From the NCBI GenBank assembly GCA_050331815.1, contig JBHJGM010000002.1, forward strand, positions 1 through 64,000: a DNA stretch of 64,000 nucleotides, written 5' to 3'. The notes beneath the pieces were generated by a model. The model was not told the origin of the DNA. It saw nothing but the letters and a program-made list of their open reading frames with translations, and did no database searches. Below, in pieces: positions 15,842 to 25,118 of the stretch. Numbering within the stretch: position 1 is the stretch's first letter; every line of letters starts with the position of its first letter. The position numbers were made by a program, and so were the translations under genes. Origin of the DNA: JBHJGM01 sp050331815 (GTDB taxonomy: Bacteria > Verrucomicrobiota > Verrucomicrobiia > Opitutales > JBHJGM01).

Positions 15842-16354
15842 CTAGTTTTGCGCAGTCGAGCTCTCCATGCGGGTCAACTGACTTTGCATGTCGTTGATTT
15901 CGTCACGCAGCCGTGCCGCCGCTTCGTAATGCTCGTCGCGCACGGCTTCCTCGAGCTCCTCTTTGGCCTTGGCCATGCGCTGTTGAAGCAGATCGGAGGA
16001 GAGTCGCTGCGAGGGCACCTTTCCCAGATGCTTTTCGTCGCGGTGCATACGCCGCAGCATGGGCTGGATGGCATCCGCAAAGCTCTCGTAGCACAGGGCG
16101 CAGCCCACCCGGCCGCTGCGTTCGAAGTCGCGCTGGCTGCAACCGCAGCCCGGACATTTGGGCGAACTGTCCAGCGGCTCGACCGTGGCACCCGCATCTT
16201 GTGGCAGCAGATTGTAGGCGTGGTCGTCCAAAACGCCTTCCTGCTCGGCGTGGTGCTGGCAGTACGCCGTCTTGGTCAAAACTCCCTGCCGAACGAAAGA
16301 AACGAAAACGGTCGCCGGCTGGTCGCAAATCACGCAGGACTTCGGGTCGGGCAT
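15842..16354 (-). CDS. McsA-like zinc-finger/UVR-motif protein
   Basis: 170-residue protein with N-terminal zinc-binding cysteine pairs (SCVICDQ, CPGCGC, CALCYESF) and a C-terminal UVR helix pair (EELEEAVRDEHYEAAARLRD). This matches McsA, the activator of the protein arginine kinase McsB that tags proteins for ClpCP in Firmicutes; related proteins also occur in other phyla. No mcsB or clpC is in the window, so its partner is unknown. ATG 16354 starts just before the first CxxC. An earlier in-frame codon (16420) would add a Cys-containing but unconserved lead. Confidence 0.8.
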   Translation of the reverse strand: MPDPKSCVICDQPATVFVSFVRQGVLTKTAYCQHHAEQEGVLDDHAYNLLPQDAGATVEPLDSSPKCPGCGCSQRDFERSGRVGCALCYESFADAIQPMLRRMHRDEKHLGKVPSQRLSSDLLQQRMAKAKEELEEAVRDEHYEAAARLRDEINDMQSQLTRMESSTAQN

Positions 16355-16581
16355 AGGGCAAAGGCTTTTGCGAAAGAAACATTCTTTAAACCCGCAGGTC
16401 AACGATGCGTACCGGTTCATCGCCGAATGTTCCTGAATCCATCGACTGCATCTGTGCCTCGTAAAGTGCGGGAAGCAGTCTTGGGCAGTTCAAAAACGGG
16501 TGATTCGGTTTTGGGAATGCGCCCTCATTTGCGCGTTTTTGAAAGATTTTGATAGTTTCTGACTTTTTCGTGAAGAACGCA

Positions 16582-16609
16582 TTGACACCATAGGACGCCA
16601 GTCTATGCT
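16582..16609 (+). promoter_or_regulatory. Strong predicted sigma-70 promoter of small RNA copy A
   Basis: A perfect -35 TTGACA (16582-16587), a 16-nt spacer and the -10 TATGCT (16604-16609) predict a start near 16616. No gene follows before the terminator at 16685-16722. Confidence 0.65.
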
Positions 16610-16615
16610 TTGATT

Positions 16616-16722
16616 ATCGCTTTTTGATCTTCTCCCGTAAAAAGGAGATGGGGTAACAAGCAACGAGATAAAGTAGAAATCAATGGCGGGCTGTTTAGGG
16701 GTAGGCAGCCCGCCTTCTTTTT
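16616..16722 (+). ncRNA. Predicted small RNA, copy A of a two-copy family
   Basis: A transcript of about 107 nt is bounded by a strong promoter and an intrinsic terminator (9-bp perfect stem GGCGGGCTG/CAGCCCGCC, then TTCTTTTT). Inside is a small hairpin TCTCC (16631-16635) with GGAGA (16644-16648). It continues into the 12-nt block GGAGATGGGGTA (16644-16655), and 15 nt later comes AAGTAGAA (16671-16678). The same blocks, spacing, hairpin and terminator design recur on the minus strand at 31928-32012. No small ORF of note is present. It lies 78 bp before a sulfatase gene, so a leader/attenuator role is the main alternative. Confidence 0.65.
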
Positions 16723-16800
16723 GCCTGTATCAGGCACCTGGGCCGCGCAAACGTGCGCTAAAGGCCCAACTGCTTTTGAACACCGTTGCTACTCACAACG

Positions 16801-18216
16801 ATGACTACCCCAGCCAATCAAAGCGATCACCCCAATATTATCCTGGTCCTCTGTGACCAGTTGCGTGCCCACGAAGTTGGCTGCTACGGACACCCGGTCG
16901 TCCGGACGCCTCACATGGATCGGCTGGCCCGCGAGGGCAGCCGCTTCGCCCATGGCATCAGCAACAGCCCTATCTGCATGCCCGCGCGCTCCCTCATCCT
17001 TTCAGGGCAGCCGGCGCGGACCTGTACCGGTCTGCTGACCAACTTTCAGGAAGGGGAAGGTAAGAAAAAAACGATGCCGGAGCATCCCTTTCCGGGCCGG
17101 CCTTTTTTGCGCGCGCAAACGCTGCCAGAGGGGCTGCAGGCTGCCGGCTATCACACCGGGGTCATCGGCAAATGGCACGTACACAGCCGTCCGGCGGATA
17201 TCGGCTTCGATTACAGCCTGATTCCCCGGGTGCACCATCGCCACACCGGGCAGCGTTTTACCGAAAACGGCGGCGAGGAATTTCTGGTTGATGGCTACTC
17301 CGTCGACTGGGAAGCCGAGCGCGTGGGCGACTTCCTGGAGCATGGGCGCCCCACCGATAAGCCCTTTTTCTTGTACTACAACATTTCGCCGCCCCACATG
17401 CCCCTGGCCGATGCCCCGGAAACATACCGCACGATGTACGCGCGCGAAGAGGTCGAGTTGCGGCCCAACTGCTTTGGCAAAAACGGGCTGTACGATGACA
17501 TCAATATGTTCCGGATCTATCTCTGGGACTTCCTCTTTTACGACCACCTGGAGCCGCACACGCTTGAACTGCCCGAGGACTTCGATCTGCAAACCATGAT
17601 CGCGCTTTACTACGGCTTGACCACCTGGGTGGATGACACCCTGGGCAAGTTGATGGACAACCTGGCGCGCCTTGGGCTGGACGAGAACACCCTGGTTGTC
17701 TTCGCCTCGGACCACGGCGACATGTTGGGCAGCCACCACCGCGTCAACAAAGGTGTTCTCTTTGAGGAGTCGATTCGGGTGCCGCTCATTGCGCGAGGTC
17801 CGAGTGTTGAAGCCGGGGCGGTGTGCGAGCAGCAGATCGGATCGCTGCTGGATTTGGCCCCGACCTTTTTGGATTTCGCCGGGACGGATATCCCCGCGCA
17901 CATGACTGGCCAGAGCCTGGCCCCGGTTTTGCGTTGCGAACAGGCAACGCTGGACCGGGACGCCGCCTTCATCGAAAACCCGAACAACATTGGTATCCGT
18001 ACCTTGGATACGCTTTTTGGCTACAAGGATGTGGAGGGCGGGGTGGGTGAAGGGCCGCTACCCGAGGCCAAGACGCCCGTCTTGTACGATCTGAAAAGCG
18101 ACCCGTACCAGATGAACAATTGCGCGGAGGATCCGGAGTTCGCCGGAGTGCGGGCCGAGCTGGAGGCGCGCCTGCTGGATTGGCATGCGCAAACGCCCTG
18201 GTTCACCGAAAGCTAA
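16801..18216 (+). CDS. Sulfatase (Cys-type, formylglycine-dependent)
   Basis: 471-residue type I sulfatase that hydrolyses sulfate esters, here probably of sulfated polysaccharide fragments. The N-terminal metal-binding segment is NIILVLCDQLRAHEVGCYG. The activation motif C-x-P-x-R is Cys59-Met-Pro-Ala-Arg, whose Cys must be oxidised to formylglycine by a maturase not found in this window. Further family marks are GVIGKWHVH and the metal site FASDHGDMLGSH. No signal peptide is visible, suggesting cytoplasmic action on imported oligosaccharides. ATG 16801 was chosen over TTG 16786. It follows the small RNA unit. Confidence 0.92.
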   Translation: MTTPANQSDHPNIILVLCDQLRAHEVGCYGHPVVRTPHMDRLAREGSRFAHGISNSPICMPARSLILSGQPARTCTGLLTNFQEGEGKKKTMPEHPFPGRPFLRAQTLPEGLQAAGYHTGVIGKWHVHSRPADIGFDYSLIPRVHHRHTGQRFTENGGEEFLVDGYSVDWEAERVGDFLEHGRPTDKPFFLYYNISPPHMPLADAPETYRTMYAREEVELRPNCFGKNGLYDDINMFRIYLWDFLFYDHLEPHTLELPEDFDLQTMIALYYGLTTWVDDTLGKLMDNLARLGLDENTLVVFASDHGDMLGSHHRVNKGVLFEESIRVPLIARGPSVEAGAVCEQQIGSLLDLAPTFLDFAGTDIPAHMTGQSLAPVLRCEQATLDRDAAFIENPNNIGIRTLDTLFGYKDVEGGVGEGPLPEAKTPVLYDLKSDPYQMNNCAEDPEFAGVRAELEARLLDWHAQTPWFTES

Positions 18217-18289
18217 GTGTGTCTGGCCGCGTCGTTGACTCAGGTCGCAGGTGTCACTTGGCACCAAGCGTATCTGAATTTCGGATACC

Positions 18290-19231
18290 TCAGCCGCAGC
18301 GCGCCCTGAGTACCGGATAAAGCGTCCGCAGGTGCGGCAAGGCGGCTCCGGCCTCGAGTCCGCGCCTGAGCGGGACGCCGAAGATCGCCTCCACCTCGAC
18401 CGGGCGTTTCTCCAAAAAATCAATCAGGCTGGAGGGACGGTAGGCACCCATCACGGCGGTGGCATCGAACTGCTTTTGCAGAAAGGCGTCTTCGATGGTG
18501 TGGCCGTGGCGGGCCGCCGCGTCGCGTAGATCCTCCATCAACCAGCGGGCGAGGTACTTTAGGCGTTCGCTGGCCATGATGATATCCGTGGTGACCCCGC
18601 CGCCGGCGATGCACAGGCCGTTGAAGGGCACATTCCAACAGAGCTTGCGCCAGAGCGCTTCATCGAGTGAGGGGCGTGCGCGTGCGTTTACTTCCGCCGC
18701 GCAAAACAACGCGGCCACAGCCTCCGTATCGCGTAGCGAAGCGTGCCGGTGCGCGCCCAACACCACGTAGCCGGACTTCGGTATCGTATTTTCGAATACG
18801 CCAGGCGAGGTCCGGTTGACGCAGACAAAGCACAGACCGCCCATCACCGGATTGTCCGGGTAAAGTTGTGAGAGAAACTCCACGTTGCCCATGCCATTTT
18901 GCAGGGTGAGCAGCGTTGTCTCCGGGCCAACCAGCGGCTGGAGAATGACGGGCAATGCAGCATTGGAGGTTGCCTTGAGGGTCACGATGACCAGGTCGCA
19001 CCTACCGATCTCCTGCGCGGCATTGTATGCCTGCACCTGCGGCAGGGTGAAGTCCTCGGTGTCGATACGTGTGACCCGCAGCCCGTGCTGGCGAACAGCT
19101 TCGTAATCACCGCGGCAAAGAAAGTGCACGTCCTGCCCGGCGCGGGCCAGCATGGCACCGTAAAACCCGCCGATCGCGCCCGTACCCACAATCCCGATAC
19201 GCGGTTTGCCTGCGCTGGCTCCGGTTTGCAT
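18290..19231 (-). CDS. 2-dehydropantoate 2-reductase family protein
   Basis: 313-residue NADPH-dependent ketopantoate reductase-like enzyme (PanE/ApbA family). N-terminal dinucleotide motif GIVGTGAIGGFYG, then DLVIVTLKA and TLLTLQNGMGN, the family Lys/Asn region (LWRKLCWNVPFNGLC) and the C-terminal EVEAIFG. Such enzymes make pantoate for coenzyme A, but many paralogues have other substrates. Here it lies 9 bp downstream of a 2-hydroxyacid dehydrogenase gene rather than with pan genes, so the substrate is uncertain. Confidence 0.82.
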   Translation of the reverse strand: MQTGASAGKPRIGIVGTGAIGGFYGAMLARAGQDVHFLCRGDYEAVRQHGLRVTRIDTEDFTLPQVQAYNAAQEIGRCDLVIVTLKATSNAALPVILQPLVGPETTLLTLQNGMGNVEFLSQLYPDNPVMGGLCFVCVNRTSPGVFENTIPKSGYVVLGAHRHASLRDTEAVAALFCAAEVNARARPSLDEALWRKLCWNVPFNGLCIAGGGVTTDIIMASERLKYLARWLMEDLRDAAARHGHTIEDAFLQKQFDATAVMGAYRPSSLIDFLEKRPVEVEAIFGVPLRRGLEAGAALPHLRTLYPVLRARCG

Positions 19232-19240
19232 GGCGCAGTC

Positions 19241-20254
19241 CTAGCCCAGCAGCGGCAGCCGCTCGCGGGTGATTTCATGCTGGAGCGTTTCGCCCGCGCG
19301 CCAGCGATCAAATTCCTCGATCATGTACCGACACATCCGCCGGCATTCCCCAGCCTGTGCGCCGGCCAGATGCGGCGTCAGGAAGATGTTCGGCAGCGCC
19401 CACAATGGCGAATCCGGCGCGGGGGGCTCGGGCCAGGTGACGTCCAGACAGGCAAACAAGTCGGGCCGCGCTTGCAGCACTTCGATCAGCGCAGGCTCGT
19501 CGACCACCGCGCCACGGGCCGTGTTGATAAAGGCCGCGCCCGGCTTCATCGCCTGAAAATGTTCGCGGCGCAGCAGGCCTTCGGTTTCGGGCAGCCAGGG
19601 CGTGTGCAGGCTGACCACCTCGCTGCGCTGAAAAATTTCCAGCATCGACTCCACCTTTCGCAGGCCGAGGGCGGCCATGGCTTCACGGGAGACGTAGGGG
19701 TCGTAGGCAATCACCTCGACATCAAGTGACTTGAGCCGCTCCGCCAGGCGCTGGCCGATCTGCCCCAACGAAATCAGGCCCACCGTTGTCCCGAAAGCGC
19801 CTAGGTGCCCGGGCGACTCCAGCGCGATCCCGCGACGGGCCTGCGTGTATGCGGCCGCAAATTGCCAGGCGTGCTTCAGGCATAAAATGACCTGTGCGAA
19901 GGCGAACTCGGCCACCGGTACCGCGTTGGCGGCCCAGGCGCCGCACACGCGCACCCCGCGTTCCCAGGTCGCCTCGGTCACGTGCGACTTGACCGTGCCG
20001 GCGCTGTACAGATACAGCCGCAGGGCGGGCAAACGCTCCAACACCTCGGATGTTAGTTTCAGTCCGCCCCAGCCTGACCAGACCACCTCAACCCGGCGCA
20101 GCGCATCCGCCCATTTGGGCGCGTGGACTTCTTCGGGTGCCGCCTCAACGAGAACGTTGCAGCGCTCGTAAATCGCTTCCAGCTCGGTCTGGCCGTAAAT
20201 GCGGGCACGCTGGAAGGGATTCAGCAGGATCGCCGCGGGTGTCTTTTCGGCCAT
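19241..20254 (-). CDS. D-isomer-specific 2-hydroxyacid dehydrogenase
   Basis: 337-residue NAD-dependent dehydrogenase. The cofactor motif is GLISLGQIGQRLAE, with Ser in place of one usual Gly-region residue. The catalytic set is seen as Arg in NTARGAVVDE, Glu in DVTWPEPP and His in LTPHLAGAQ. The family interconverts 2-keto acids and D-2-hydroxy acids (glyoxylate, phosphoglycerate, others). It is probably co-transcribed with the downstream ketopantoate-reductase-like gene (9-bp gap). The N-terminal lid has diverged, so no substrate is assigned. Confidence 0.88.
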   Translation of the reverse strand: MAEKTPAAILLNPFQRARIYGQTELEAIYERCNVLVEAAPEEVHAPKWADALRRVEVVWSGWGGLKLTSEVLERLPALRLYLYSAGTVKSHVTEATWERGVRVCGAWAANAVPVAEFAFAQVILCLKHAWQFAAAYTQARRGIALESPGHLGAFGTTVGLISLGQIGQRLAERLKSLDVEVIAYDPYVSREAMAALGLRKVESMLEIFQRSEVVSLHTPWLPETEGLLRREHFQAMKPGAAFINTARGAVVDEPALIEVLQARPDLFACLDVTWPEPPAPDSPLWALPNIFLTPHLAGAQAGECRRMCRYMIEEFDRWRAGETLQHEITRERLPLLG

Positions 20255-20430
20255 GATTGGCTCACTTTTGAAGCTTCCGGCTGTCCCGCCAACGTCAAAG
20301 CTCTGGCCTGAAAAACTTTCGCTTTTTCGTAGGTGCCAACGGGAACCTTACGCCCGGCGAGCGGACTGCAATATGCAGCCTTGAAGGATTCCCCCGATTG
20401 CTTTCTGTTTTAGCTGACCCACGCTTACTT

Positions 20431-23397
20431 ATGAAACAATTCCCTGTGTGCACTGCCGTTGCGCCGGCCATTTTGGCCGCCGCATTTGCCCCGCTTCTGA
20501 TGACTGCCCAAACCCCGACTGCTGGCGCGGATTTCAACAAGCCCGCGCACTTCGTCGTGACCACCGACGTGGTGAACGAGGACGTGCCCGCCTTCACCGC
20601 CACGATTGGCTCCTTTGGGAACACGCTGTTGAAAAACGGCGGTGCCTTCGAGCCGGTGAACTTTCGCAACCGCTACTTCGCCACGCGCGACAGCGAAGAC
20701 CGCATCCACGCCAATAACATCAGCGGCTTCGATACCTACCGCGAAGGCTTTCTCGATGGAGCCGAGGTGCGGGTCTACCGCATCGTCGATGGCAAGATGA
20801 CCATCGTCCGTCGGGACCGGATCGCCGAAGGCGGCTTCGCGGCCAGTGACTGGCGCGGCAACACCAACCGCCTCGTGTCCGCAGGCAAGACGGAGTTTGT
20901 CTGGAAATGGGCAGGCATCACCCGACCGGATGTGCCGTATTACTTTGCGGTGCAGGCGGTCGACACGGCGGGCAACGTCTCCGAGCCGTCCAACCACGTT
21001 TCCTTTATGCGTCCGGATGTCGTCGGCGGGCAGGGCAGTGCCACCAAGCCGTTCAAAGCCCAGCGCAACACAAGCGACTCCACGCCGCCGGCTGCACCGA
21101 CCAACCTGACCGGTGAGATTCAGGAAGACGGCTCGCTCAAGCTGACCTGGGAGGCATCCGCAGCCGACGATCTGGCCGGTTACGCCATTCGTTATTCCGA
21201 CTACGACCCGGAAAACCACCGCGGCGAGTACATGCAGCTCGAAGGCAAGGCCGCCAGCGAGGATGAGAATATTCGCAAGGGCGACATGATTTTCGTGGCC
21301 AAGAAGTTTTACGATGGCTCCCGAAAAAAATACCACAGCAACCGCGTGTGGGGCGCCAACCGTCACAACCGGGACACGCTACCGGGCCTCGTGAACTTCT
21401 ATCCGGATGAGGATCCGAACAAAACCTGGAAACTCGTCCAGCATGACAGTGACACCCCCGTGGAAGATCCGGGCGAGACCTACCTCGACATCAAGCTGGG
21501 CGAGGGCACCGAACACGGCCTGTCGATTTACAACCATGCCGGTTCCGCCCAGAACTGGTACGAAGTGCTCATGCCGGATACACCCTACGTCGTGGAATTC
21601 TGGATGAAGTACGACGGCCCCGGCACGCCCAAGGTTACCTTCTTGCTTTCGGGTATCCACAGCCAGAAGGTCGCGCCGATCGATTTTGCGCCGACGGGCG
21701 AGTGGGCCAAGTACCAGGCGAACTTCTCGGTCCCGAGCGTACCGGATTCCAGCCAGGCCTCGCAGATGATTCTCACGATGAGCGGTCCCGGCACGTATTC
21801 AATCGACAACTACAGAATCTATCAGGGCGATACCGAGTTTCTCGATTACTTCGCACGCGATTACGAGCGGATCTCCCGGTCGGGCATGATCAGCCTGCGC
21901 ACGCACGGGCCCATCAAGACACGCACGACCACCTATTCGATGGAGCAATTCACCAATCCCGGCGGCGTCATCGAGAATATCTCCAAGACCAATACGCTGC
22001 CCCAGCAGTTTAAGATGATGCGCAAGGCCGACGTCATCCCCTGGCTGCAAATCGAGTTTCACATGACACCGGAGGAGTGGCTGGGCTTTGTCGAATACAT
22101 CGCTGCACCCTACGATCCAGCCAGCGACACGCCCGAGGCCAAACCCTGGGCCCACAAGCGCTTCGCGCAGGGACAGGCGAAACCCTGGACCGACGAGTTT
22201 GAGGAAATCTGGTTCGAGATCGGCAACGAAACCTGGAACTGGCTCTTCAACCCCTGGGTGTTCGAGGCCATGCCCGACGCCGCCACCGGTCAAAATGTGC
22301 AACGAGGCAAGGTGTACGGCCTCTTTCAGGAGCACGTGCGCGATGTCATGCGTTCGAGCCCGTACTGGACGGCCGAACTCGACGACAAGTTCGAGTTCAT
22401 GATCGGCGGCTGGCGTCACCAGAACTTTTCCGAGCAAGCAGCCTCCACCACGCCCAGCTCCGCGCACATCATGCACGCCGCCTACAACGGTGGCTGGGAC
22501 GAGGGCGAAGGCCCGGCTTCAACCACCCCCGCCAGCTATTTCAACATTCTTGCTCAGGTCAACCAGACCGCCGAACCGGCAGCCCGCTACTTGCTTTCCC
22601 TCGTGGAGGAAGCCAGTGCCGCGCACGGGGGCCAGCAGTTCCCGGGCACCTACGAAGCCGGTCCGGGCTACGCGCTGAACGGCCTCAACAACGCCCGGGT
22701 CACCCCGCAGCAAGCCCAGGAGCAGGAGGAAGCCATGAAGAGCCTGACCGGCGGCGTCGCCACGCTCGATTCCTTCCTCATCCGCGCTTATTACGGGCAC
22801 AAGATTCAGAACTTTTTCACCTATGGCGAAGGCGACCGCTGGAAGTCTCACGCCGAGTGGTACCACGGTGGCCATGCCTATCCCTGCTGGGAGGTGCTGG
22901 AGATCTTTAACAAGGTCGGCACCGGCGACATTCTGCGCATCGAGACCGAGTCTGTCCCGACCGCGGACCTGGCCGGGTTCAAGCGCCGCCAGGCCGTGGA
23001 CGACGCACCGATGGTGGCCGCCTACGCTTCGCGCAAGGACGACCGCCTGACGCTGTTTCTGATCTCACGCAAAATTCCGAACTTCCCTAACGAAGGCGAC
23101 GCGGGCTTCACCCCGATGACCCTGAAGCTCCCCTTCACTCAGGCGCAGTCCTTTACCGGCTACCGCATGAGCGGCGATCACACCGCCCACAATCTCTACA
23201 GCTACGACGTCTCCTTTGGCGAAGGCGTCACTTCGGGCGGCGGCACCTTCGACGGCGAACTCAAAATCAATCAGTTTGTCGGCGCCGATGAGCGGGGCCT
23301 GCCTCCGGCGACGATTCTGGTGCTCGTCTTTGAGGGTGCCAACATGCCCGAAGGCCAGACCATCGATCCGGTTGCGCTCCTAAGCGACACCAACTGA
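20431..23397 (+). CDS. Large secreted glycoside hydrolase-like protein with FN3 and CBM-like regions
   Basis: 988-residue exported protein: signal peptide (about 1-27), a fibronectin type III-like segment (about 217-290, PPAAPTNLTGE then GYAIRYSD), a beta-sandwich carbohydrate-binding-like region (about 340-470), and a TIM-barrel-like hydrolase region (about 480-830). Glu600 in WFEIGNETWN matches the acid/base NE motif of clan GH-A enzymes. Glu742 in GTYEAGPGY is a plausible nucleophile. A beta-rich C-terminal domain follows. Substrate unknown; polysaccharide degradation is likely, in keeping with the nearby sulfatase and sugar dehydrogenases. ATG 20431 was chosen for the signal peptide. Its end overlaps the convergent methyltransferase gene by 18 bp. 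Confidence 0.75.
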   Translation: MKQFPVCTAVAPAILAAAFAPLLMTAQTPTAGADFNKPAHFVVTTDVVNEDVPAFTATIGSFGNTLLKNGGAFEPVNFRNRYFATRDSEDRIHANNISGFDTYREGFLDGAEVRVYRIVDGKMTIVRRDRIAEGGFAASDWRGNTNRLVSAGKTEFVWKWAGITRPDVPYYFAVQAVDTAGNVSEPSNHVSFMRPDVVGGQGSATKPFKAQRNTSDSTPPAAPTNLTGEIQEDGSLKLTWEASAADDLAGYAIRYSDYDPENHRGEYMQLEGKAASEDENIRKGDMIFVAKKFYDGSRKKYHSNRVWGANRHNRDTLPGLVNFYPDEDPNKTWKLVQHDSDTPVEDPGETYLDIKLGEGTEHGLSIYNHAGSAQNWYEVLMPDTPYVVEFWMKYDGPGTPKVTFLLSGIHSQKVAPIDFAPTGEWAKYQANFSVPSVPDSSQASQMILTMSGPGTYSIDNYRIYQGDTEFLDYFARDYERISRSGMISLRTHGPIKTRTTTYSMEQFTNPGGVIENISKTNTLPQQFKMMRKADVIPWLQIEFHMTPEEWLGFVEYIAAPYDPASDTPEAKPWAHKRFAQGQAKPWTDEFEEIWFEIGNETWNWLFNPWVFEAMPDAATGQNVQRGKVYGLFQEHVRDVMRSSPYWTAELDDKFEFMIGGWRHQNFSEQAASTTPSSAHIMHAAYNGGWDEGEGPASTTPASYFNILAQVNQTAEPAARYLLSLVEEASAAHGGQQFPGTYEAGPGYALNGLNNARVTPQQAQEQEEAMKSLTGGVATLDSFLIRAYYGHKIQNFFTYGEGDRWKSHAEWYHGGHAYPCWEVLEIFNKVGTGDILRIETESVPTADLAGFKRRQAVDDAPMVAAYASRKDDRLTLFLISRKIPNFPNEGDAGFTPMTLKLPFTQAQSFTGYRMSGDHTAHNLYSYDVSFGEGVTSGGGTFDGELKINQFVGADERGLPPATILVLVFEGANMPEGQTIDPVALLSDTN

Positions 23398-24081
23398 TCG
23401 GGCTGATGGGCTGCAGTATTGCTCGCGCACCCGGCAAAGGGTGACGCCGTCGCCCAGCGGCAGGACCACGGTTTCCACCCGTGGTTCTGCCTGCAACCGG
23501 CGGTTAAAGGCGCGCATCACCTCGACGGAGCCTCGTGTATCGTCGGTTTGGTGGATACGTCCGCCCTGCAAGGTGTTGTCGGCGAGAATCGCCCCGCCCG
23601 GTCGAACGAGGTCGAGGCAGGCCTCGAAATACTCGGGGTAGGCGGGCTTGTCCGCGTCGATAAAGGCCAGGTCAAAGGCCGGCTCACCGCTGGCGCGCAT
23701 CTGTCGTAGGGTTTCTTGCGCAGGCCCAAGGCGCAGTACGATGTGGTCGTCCACTCCGGCTTCGGCCCAGTACCGGCTTGCAATGGCGGTCCATTCTTCC
23801 GACACGTCGCAGGCCACCAGCTTGCCCTCAGGCGGGAGCGCCCGGGCCATCGCCAGCGCGCTGTACCCAGTAAAGGTGCCGATCTCCAGCACCCGCCGCG
23901 CGTTCATCAGCTTGACGAGCATCCCCAGAAAAAGTCCTTGGTCCCAGCCGATTTGCATGCCGCGCTGCGGGATGGGCTGCGTCTCGTCGTGCAGACGGCG
24001 AAAGATTTCAGGCTCTGGCTCACTGTGGGCGAGCAGGTAGGGGTAAATCTCTTTTAATGGGGGTAAACAGCGCGGCTCCAT
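23380..24081 (-). CDS. SAM-dependent O-methyltransferase (family 3 type)
   Basis: 233-residue methyltransferase related to catechol/caffeoyl-CoA O-methyltransferases. SAM site VLEIGTFTGYSALAMA, then LVACDVSEEW, the metal-binding FIDADKP, and GGAILADNTLQGG. In this family a divalent cation and SAM are used to methylate a hydroxyl on a small aromatic substrate, here unknown. ATG 24081 was preferred to TTG 24093. The 3' end overlaps the convergent glycosidase-like gene by 18 bp. Confidence 0.88.
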   Translation of the reverse strand: MEPRCLPPLKEIYPYLLAHSEPEPEIFRRLHDETQPIPQRGMQIGWDQGLFLGMLVKLMNARRVLEIGTFTGYSALAMARALPPEGKLVACDVSEEWTAIASRYWAEAGVDDHIVLRLGPAQETLRQMRASGEPAFDLAFIDADKPAYPEYFEACLDLVRPGGAILADNTLQGGRIHQTDDTRGSVEVMRAFNRRLQAEPRVETVVLPLGDGVTLCRVREQYCSPSARSVGVA

Positions 24082-24169
24082 CTCCCCAGCCAATCCGAGC
24101 CGCCCGCTTTGCGCAAGCCGCCGCGTGGCGCGTATATTTGGTTGCGAGCGCCCGTGCGCGTCCTACGGG

Positions 24170-24370
24170 CTACGGCCGCAGGTTAGCTTCCGGGCTGGTT
24201 GCGGCCTTGCTGCCTTCGGCGAGCTGAGGGGTCTCCGCGCCGCGGCGCTCAATTTCGGCCTTTGCCAGCACCGGCAGCAGAAAGCAAGCGGTGAGCAGGG
24301 CTAGGTAACCCAGGAACAGGTGGGCGGCTTCGGAGCGTCGGGTGAAATAGGTGGTGAGGGTGGGGGTCAT
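24170..24370 (-). CDS. Small hypothetical single-pass membrane protein
   Basis: 66 residues with one hydrophobic helix (about 18-38, LFLGYLALLTACFLLPVLA) and a polar tail. It lies in the gap between the methyltransferase and cupin genes and has an ATG start. No family is recognised. It could be a genuine small membrane protein or chance. Confidence 0.35.
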   Translation of the reverse strand: MTPTLTTYFTRRSEAAHLFLGYLALLTACFLLPVLAKAEIERRGAETPQLAEGSKAATSPEANLRP

Positions 24371-24494
24371 GCGGCGAGCGGGTGGGGTGTTTCGAGTGGG
24401 GACATTACAAGCTTACGGCACTTTTCCTGCAGCGTCCACGCGATACAAAATTCTCAAGGTTTCCCCCGATAGCGCCGCCAAAGCACCCGATAAC

Positions 24495-25016
24495 ATGCTG
24501 ACTGCCAACGAATTAATTGAGCAACTCAAACTCCAGCCCCTGCCCGACGAAGGCGGTTTTTTCCGGGTTGTGTACCGCAGTTTTCACAACGTGCCGCAGG
24601 CGGCCCTGCCGGCGGGTTACGCGCAGGAACGCCCGCTGGCCTCGGCCATCGATTTTCTGGTGACGACGGAGAGTTTTTCCGCGCTGCATCACCTGCAGGG
24701 CGAGGAGCGGTACGTCTTCGTGATGGGCGATCCGGCCGAGCAATTCCGTATCCTGCCCGACGGCACGTCCGAAACCATTCTGCTGGGCCACGACTTCACC
24801 GCCGGGCAGCACTTGCACACGGTCGTGCCGCCAAACGCCTGGCAGGGCACCCGGCCCAGCCCTGCACACGCTTCGCTCGGCTACAGCCTGTTTTCGATCT
24901 CGGTCACGCCGGCCTTTGAGTACGCCGATTTCGCGATGGCCGACCTCGAGGCGCTGGTCAATACCTACCCCGCGCTGGAAGCACGGATACGCGCCTTTGC
25001 CCCGCCCGCCGCCTAA
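24495..25016 (+). CDS. Cupin-fold protein of the DUF985 family
   Basis: 173-residue beta-barrel protein with the DUF985 signature: ELIEQLKLQPLPDEGGFFR at the N-terminus, SAIDFLVTTESFSALHHLQ, the pyrophosphate-like FRILPDGTS, and VVPPNAWQG then SLFSISVTPAFEYADF. Members resemble sugar epimerase-like cupins, but the reaction is not established. ATG 24495 precedes the conserved N-terminus; upstream in-frame codons give low-quality sequence. It lies 102 bp upstream of feoA and is probably separate. Confidence 0.82.
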   Translation: MLTANELIEQLKLQPLPDEGGFFRVVYRSFHNVPQAALPAGYAQERPLASAIDFLVTTESFSALHHLQGEERYVFVMGDPAEQFRILPDGTSETILLGHDFTAGQHLHTVVPPNAWQGTRPSPAHASLGYSLFSISVTPAFEYADFAMADLEALVNTYPALEARIRAFAPPAA

Positions 25017-25118
25017 AGAGGCGCATCCGGCGCCAGCATTTCCAGAGCCGTAAAGAAGGTGCTTTTTCGTTGAAAACCGGTCTCAACTGAAGTTTTTATC
25101 AGGCTCCCCATCGTATAC

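Noticed and set aside
20330..20400. Minus-strand sequence whose translation looks like read-through of a tRNA 3' end
   Set aside because: No 5' acceptor strand pairs with GGCACC within 60-90 nt, and no anticodon arm forms.
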